Shown: piece by piece, positions 58,982 through 64,000 of the stretch
Position numbering within the stretch: the stretch's first letter is position 1
Layout: each line of letters starts with the position of its first letter
DNA from: Mytilisepta virgata
Taxonomy: Eukaryota > Mollusca > Bivalvia > Mytilida > Mytilidae
Length of the DNA: 64,000 nt
Direction: 5' to 3'
NCBI GenBank assembly: GCA_028015205.1
Contig: CM051516.1
Coordinates: forward strand, 38,826,230 to 38,890,229
Translations under genes and position numbers: made by a program
Notes under the pieces: model-generated
Told to the model about the DNA's origin: nothing
The model's input: the letters and a program-made list of their open reading frames with translations, nothing else
The model's database searches: none

Positions 58982-59649
58982 TGTAAAGATGTCTTGTCAA
59001 CGGCTCTGTGAAAAAATGATGTGCAACATTTCTACTGTATAGTATAAAATATATCATAAATGATGCATGGTATAAATCAATCAGGTTTGCCCTAGAGGGC
59101 GGTTCAGACTCAGAATACGATTACACTGGTGCATTCAAAGACAGATGTCAAAGCTATAATATTGTCATAATGTTAGAGGAATTTATTATATAACTAGTCC
59201 CAGAGTTTGATTTTATGTTTATTTTGAATATTGTGCAATTATTTTAAATGTCACTAAACGAACAAGAACATTGATTTCAATCATAAAGGATTTTTTTTCT
59301 ACTGATTAAATACCAACGGGATGATACTTAATAACAATGTTACTGCCTCTATCCATTTAACTAATGAATATCTGTAGTATTGAAATGTAAGACAATGAAT
59401 AGAATTTTGTTGATTTTAATCTTGAAGTTAGAAAAAATTTCAACTTATGAATTTAGTTTACTCATAAAATACATTAACAAATGTATTTATTTTTACATCT
59501 CCATTATCCAAATCAATGGAATTTATTAAATGCAATTAGACCACAAAAGTCTGTCAATATTAAAGTTAACTGTAAAAGAAATGAAAGGATATGATGTATT
59601 TTGATGATAAAAAAAAGTTTCATGTATTAGCTGTAATGTATTCATTATT

Positions 59650-59905
59650 AAAACATCATAATTGGTATCAAATAATGTATTATTACCACTTAGTCGGTAC
59701 CTTTGCTGGTGGAATCTACGTCCCCAAAGGTATTACCAGTTCAGTTACTAGTATTTCGATACTAGCCCAAAATTGATTTACTTTTACAAAAATGTTAAAA
59801 TTTGTGAATATTAAGGAGCATCTCTGTCGTGCATAGTTCTGTCCTTAGATGGTTTTGCCTTTACACTTCTTTGGAATTATGAATTTGCACGACGGGTGTT
59901 GTATA
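59650..59905 (+). repeat. R3 repeat, well-kept middle section
   Basis: TTATTACCACTTAGTCGGTA, CCCCAAAGGTATTACCAGTT, AGTATTTCGATACTAGCCCA, TTTACTTTTACAAAAATGTT, TTCTGTCCTTAGATGGTTTT. It ends in GCACGACGGGTGTTG, unlike other copies. Confidence 0.7.
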
Positions 59906-62585
59906 CAAAGCAAGAACAACGGTTCACTCCTAAGTTTTTCATGGGATTTATTAGTGTTTCTGCTTTATCTTGTATCTTTGTTCATTTGTATTCTCGTATA
60001 TCCATTTTTGAATAACGTTTGTTTTGATTGCACCTTTAAGTAATTTGTCCATTTCACTACATATACTGGTCTGTTGATACCAGTCTAATACGTTTAAAAA
60101 TATATGTACATATTCATTTTCGTATTACATTTGAAGCATGTGTCTTTTTATCAAAATTTGGCAGTGACTTTGGTACATGTATTTAAGGTAAGGTTTGCAG
60201 TCACAGGGAGATAACTCGAATAGAAAAGTTGCATAAAGTCCTGATCACTTGTCATGAGCTTTTAATCCGGTGAATTTTAACAACGTCGAAAAGGCGCGTT
60301 GCATACAATTATCCTCTGATAAAATGTCAACACATCGTAATCGTAGCAGTGAATCGAATCACATCTTTAACGATTCAAAACGTGGCTCTATTGCTTGGAA
60401 TGCATTCGGGAACTATATCAATGTCAATTTAAGCAAAGTTGTGTGTATCTATCCCGGGGTATCTATGAGTTGAATATTGATCAACGTTGATTTGAGAGAA
60501 TATTTTATCAAACGTATCAAAGTCTCATGTTTATGGACGACTTCATCATTGCCGATGCTTTGAATTATTAGATATATCAGTAACTGATCGTCTTTAACAC
60601 GGTCAGAAATTATGAGGATACTATGAATAAATCATTATTAGAGTCGCAACTTGTTACAAGATTCCGAAACAATGAACTCATTGAGGTCATAAATCCTGAT
60701 CTTTCCAAGAATTGAAAATCTAACCTCTAACAGTTCAAGAAAAGATTTTGAATAGCTAGGTGTATTTGGTGTATTAGTTCAATAAAAATTTCCATTGATT
60801 TTCTGCTCTTCATCTACTTTAGGGCCCACTTTTGTACTGTAGAGCTATGATTTGATAGGGATATGGTTAGCTGAGGGATGGGTTCCTTCATGCAGGTCAG
60901 AGTCTATTACACTTATAATTTGATTGTTTTTTTTTTATTTCTATTTAGAATATACATTTTAGATTGCGAAAATTAAGTTGTTATATATTTATGTTCATTT
61001 AAAAAAAACAGATTAATTTAATTTTCAAAATTTCTTTTACTTTTGTGATTAAAATACATAATTTAGCACAGTTTTGCTAAAAAAACTGCAGTATTTACTA
61101 AAAAATAAACAAAAAAATAAAGATACAACTCAATAAATGGGACAGGAAGAGTAAACCGTACACCTTCCATAAAAAAGAATACCCTTTTCACATAAATTCA
61201 AGTTCAAACCTTTCAAAATTTAAATGAGAACCAATGTACGTAATTTTTTATTTATGTAAACATATTCTAAAATTTCATGAAAAATAAATAAATCTTAATG
61301 TAAAACGAAATGAATAGACACCACTAAATTAAATAATGGATCGCCTATCTCACGAACGAAGTTTATATAAATCAATTTCTACTCTGAAGTTAAAAATATG
61401 GATACAAGTTTAACTTTAATTTCAAATTTCTATAAAAAGAACATAAATAAAAATCGTCTTTTTAAATCTAATTTCATTTTATTCAATTCTAATCACAAAA
61501 GCTTTCCACTTGAATCAGTGCTCGATTAAGCACCAGTACGCTTTCGTGTGGATTTGAAATGAACATTGAAATATATTGTTGAATGATGAAAGTGATTTCT
61601 TTTAATAATTTAAAAGGAGCATACACGTCTACTGAATAGTGAAATATAGCGATGAAAAGGGCATGTTTATAAACGCCTTAAATACGGTATATCTCCTGAC
61701 AGAATTTGCACGGTAAGTTCTTGTTAAGTTTATCCGTTTATACTTAAACAATAATTGCCGAAACAAAGCAAGCTCACTAGACATAGAACAAATATCATCC
61801 TGGATAGGTGTATGGACAAGTATAAAACCAATTTATGTACGACATCATATTTTTACATCTAATATAAATTAGTTTGGTGAATTCAGTCATGGTTACCATG
61901 GTTACCTAGAGATAGTTCATAACATTGACGTTTCACCCTGTTTAACTTTTTTTTCGTTCTGATTCGGAGCAGTATAATGGTTTGGAATTGATAAATACCT
62001 ACAACGTATTTCTATTAAAATGATAAATGAAGAAGACTTTTTCATTTTGTAAGTTTTAATTTTCACAGAACTCTCTTAATAAATAAAGGAGTATGGCCAC
62101 TTTCTCCTGTATTTGTTTCACTAATACACCATTGATCTTTTAGTGTTAAATATTCGCCTACTTTTTATCGTATACGATTGTATGTAATGCATTTTTAAGT
62201 TAACACACAAATCGTTTATGCTTAAGCACTAATAAATTGAGTTTTTTTGCCCGCAGGAGTGGTGTATATAAGCGATTTGGGTCAATTTGTATCACACTTT
62301 TTGGAATATTGCCAAGAAGGACATAAGAACAAAAAACATTTTACTGTCATATAAACTCGCTTTCAACAAACAATTCGTTTTGGTTCGGAGAGAAACTGTT
62401 TTAGAGACGTTAATGTGGCAAACGTGTGTTAAAACCGTCTCCAAAAGGAATATTCGGGTATGTAGAAAAAAAATTAGTAAATAATTAGCAAATCTTTAGG
62501 AACCACCTATCAGGCTATGCCATCGGGAAGATATTGAAAGGTTTCAGGCGACTTTCTGAAAATGGTCCTGGATGTGAAATAAAAA
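59906..62585. other. No gene seen
   Basis: AT-rich. Holds a GGGAGATAACTC motif at 60206-60217. Frames at 60270 and 62287 have no domain or splice support. Confidence 0.4.
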
Positions 62586-62601
62586 GGGGGGGGGGGGGGG
62601 G
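62586..62601 (+). repeat. Poly-G tract (16 G)
   Basis: Uninterrupted guanine run behind AAAAA, third long G or C homopolymer of the window. Confidence 0.9.
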
Positions 62602-64000
62602 TTAATGGCCCTACCTCTTTCATTTTGATCTTTGAGTGTTTGAATTTGTCCTTCAACATGTGCAAGATTGTTTTCGGCTTACCATATACATGTATTTTTA
62701 CTTTGTCTTGAGCGCTGCTGACGAGACATTATTGACACATTTAGTGAATGAAAAATTATTTCATAGGGTACTTTCCTAGCGAAATACGGCAATAAAAATA
62801 CAAAGGATAATTATACATATAAATTCAATGTAAACAGAAGTGTCAGACCAAACCATTACCCTTTTGTATCAGAAGATATGTTGCAATCTTCTTTTTATTG
62901 AGTTTTCAATTTCCTGTCTAATAAATCATACCCACTACAAAGACGTAGATATTGTTGCGTAAGAATTTAATCGGGAGTTTATCTAAAAGTGTCATTTTGT
63001 TTGTGTAAAAATTTATGTAGACTAGCATTTAATTAAAAAAGGAAAACATTTAATTTTGAAATATTTACTTATCATTTTGTTGTTCTGCGAAAAATATTTT
63101 GTTCCACGCACAACAAAATTCGGCTTATTCTATGCAAAACTTTTTATGCAGTGTTGAGAAAATTCAGAATTTTACTTAGTACAATTGTGACAACAGTAAG
63201 ATTGAAATCTTTGTTATCGATTTGAGCTTATTAGTACACTCCTGTACATGTAACATGTGTGAGTAAATTTTAATTTCAAATTCCATCCCAGTTCTTGCAT
63301 ATAAATGATGCTCAAAATTTTACAGCTATAAACGTTTGGAAACAAAGGGGCATTTTCGTCATGTTCTTAGATGATTTTATTCCAACATTTTGGTTTCAGC
63401 TTTTGAATCTAGATTTTTTCGGCTTGATGTCACATAAATTGCATCAAAAGGGATACCAGAGAATGTTTATTTCACAAATCATGAAATGCTGAATCATTTA
63501 TCGAGTAACACTTTCTCGTATGTCTAGTATTATGTTTTTTGTCCTACATTATACAAAGAATAATTTTAGATGACAGGGGTAATTAATAGGCGTATCTTTT
63601 CCCTCTTTTGCATTTGTTAACAAAGTTTCTTTGTTATCCTTTAATATCTAAGAGGTGACATTTAAAATTACAATGGACTGGCAATAAGGAAATCTAGAGA
63701 CCGGGTAATCATTCATTGTAAATATGTACATATTAGGTATCCGGGATATTTATTAAACTCTCGTTTCACTTTCAAGTTGCAAGAAATTTTATTAACTTAA
63801 CAGTGCACACTTCAGATTTATAACATCAAATTAAATACGGTTAAAGTACATTTTCCATGTAAAATTTCGAGTAGTTTGTTACGAGAAAAGTACACAAGGT
63901 GCTCAGCTACAATAAAGCTGCAAAATATCATTCCCGTTCATGCCAAAGAGGAAACTCCTTATCTACCTATAAATAAATGATATCGACGATAGGGAAGCAA
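62602..64000. other. No gene seen; weak R3-like fragment
   Basis: 62635-62745 (GTGTTTGAATTTGTCCTTCAA, TTGAGCGCTGCTGACGAGAC) resembles a distant R3 relative. Nothing else is recognisable to the window end. Confidence 0.35.

Noticed and set aside
1..64000. CRISPR array, operon-like or viral gene clusters
   Set aside because: No regularly spaced short repeats with unique spacers, no compact gene strings, no capsid or polymerase genes other than the LINE reverse transcriptase.

Overview
This window looks like AT-rich nuclear DNA from a bivalve mollusc, most likely a mussel-like (Mytilidae) genome. That assignment is inferred from the style of the interspersed repeats: tRNA-headed SINE, pearl-like element with ~165-bp core repeats, and recurring GGGAGATAACTC-type motifs. 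It also rests on genes with small coding exons and ordinary GT-AG introns. No prokaryotic operons, CRISPR arrays or rRNA genes were seen.

Two spliced genes can be built from the sequence, both on the minus strand. Gene 1 (23538-26292) has three coding exons whose phases agree. It encodes a 386-residue secreted precursor: signal peptide, long acidic segment, strongly basic cluster, Tyr-rich acidic segment, then two short peptides cut out by dibasic sites. I do not recognise it; it looks like a granin-like prohormone or a secreted Tyr-rich matrix protein. Its first coding exon is preceded by a splice acceptor, so an untranslated 5' exon must lie further right. Gene 2 (55592-58981) also has three exons in agreeing phase. 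It encodes a 272-residue secreted Cys-rich protein: signal peptide, PAN/apple-like segment, Cys/Thr-rich linker, and a C-terminal domain with the GYKYFGIEYWGECW signature. Its introns are packed with repeats.

Most of the rest is mobile DNA and its remains. 0-12.8 kb: a SINE, a Tc1-type (DD34E) transposon with both ends present that is split by a 5'-truncated non-LTR retrotransposon with a visible 6-bp target duplication, and a second SINE split by a 656-bp MITE. 12.8-23 kb: fragments of a ~336-bp repeat family, a pearl-like element, and an orphan exon-like block. 26-42 kb: a degenerate pearl-like copy split by another repeat, several perfect or near-perfect hairpins, a MITE with TAA duplication and a MITE with TTAA duplication. 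42-55 kb: long runs of dispersed repeats (146-bp, 336-bp and 'CCGAAGCGACAAA' families) and a ~950-bp fold-back MITE with ~200-bp arms. 59-64 kb: little beyond repeat fragments and a poly-G tract.

Three independent nested insertions (LINE in Tc1, MITE in SINE, SINE-like repeat in pearl-like element) give relative ages for these families.
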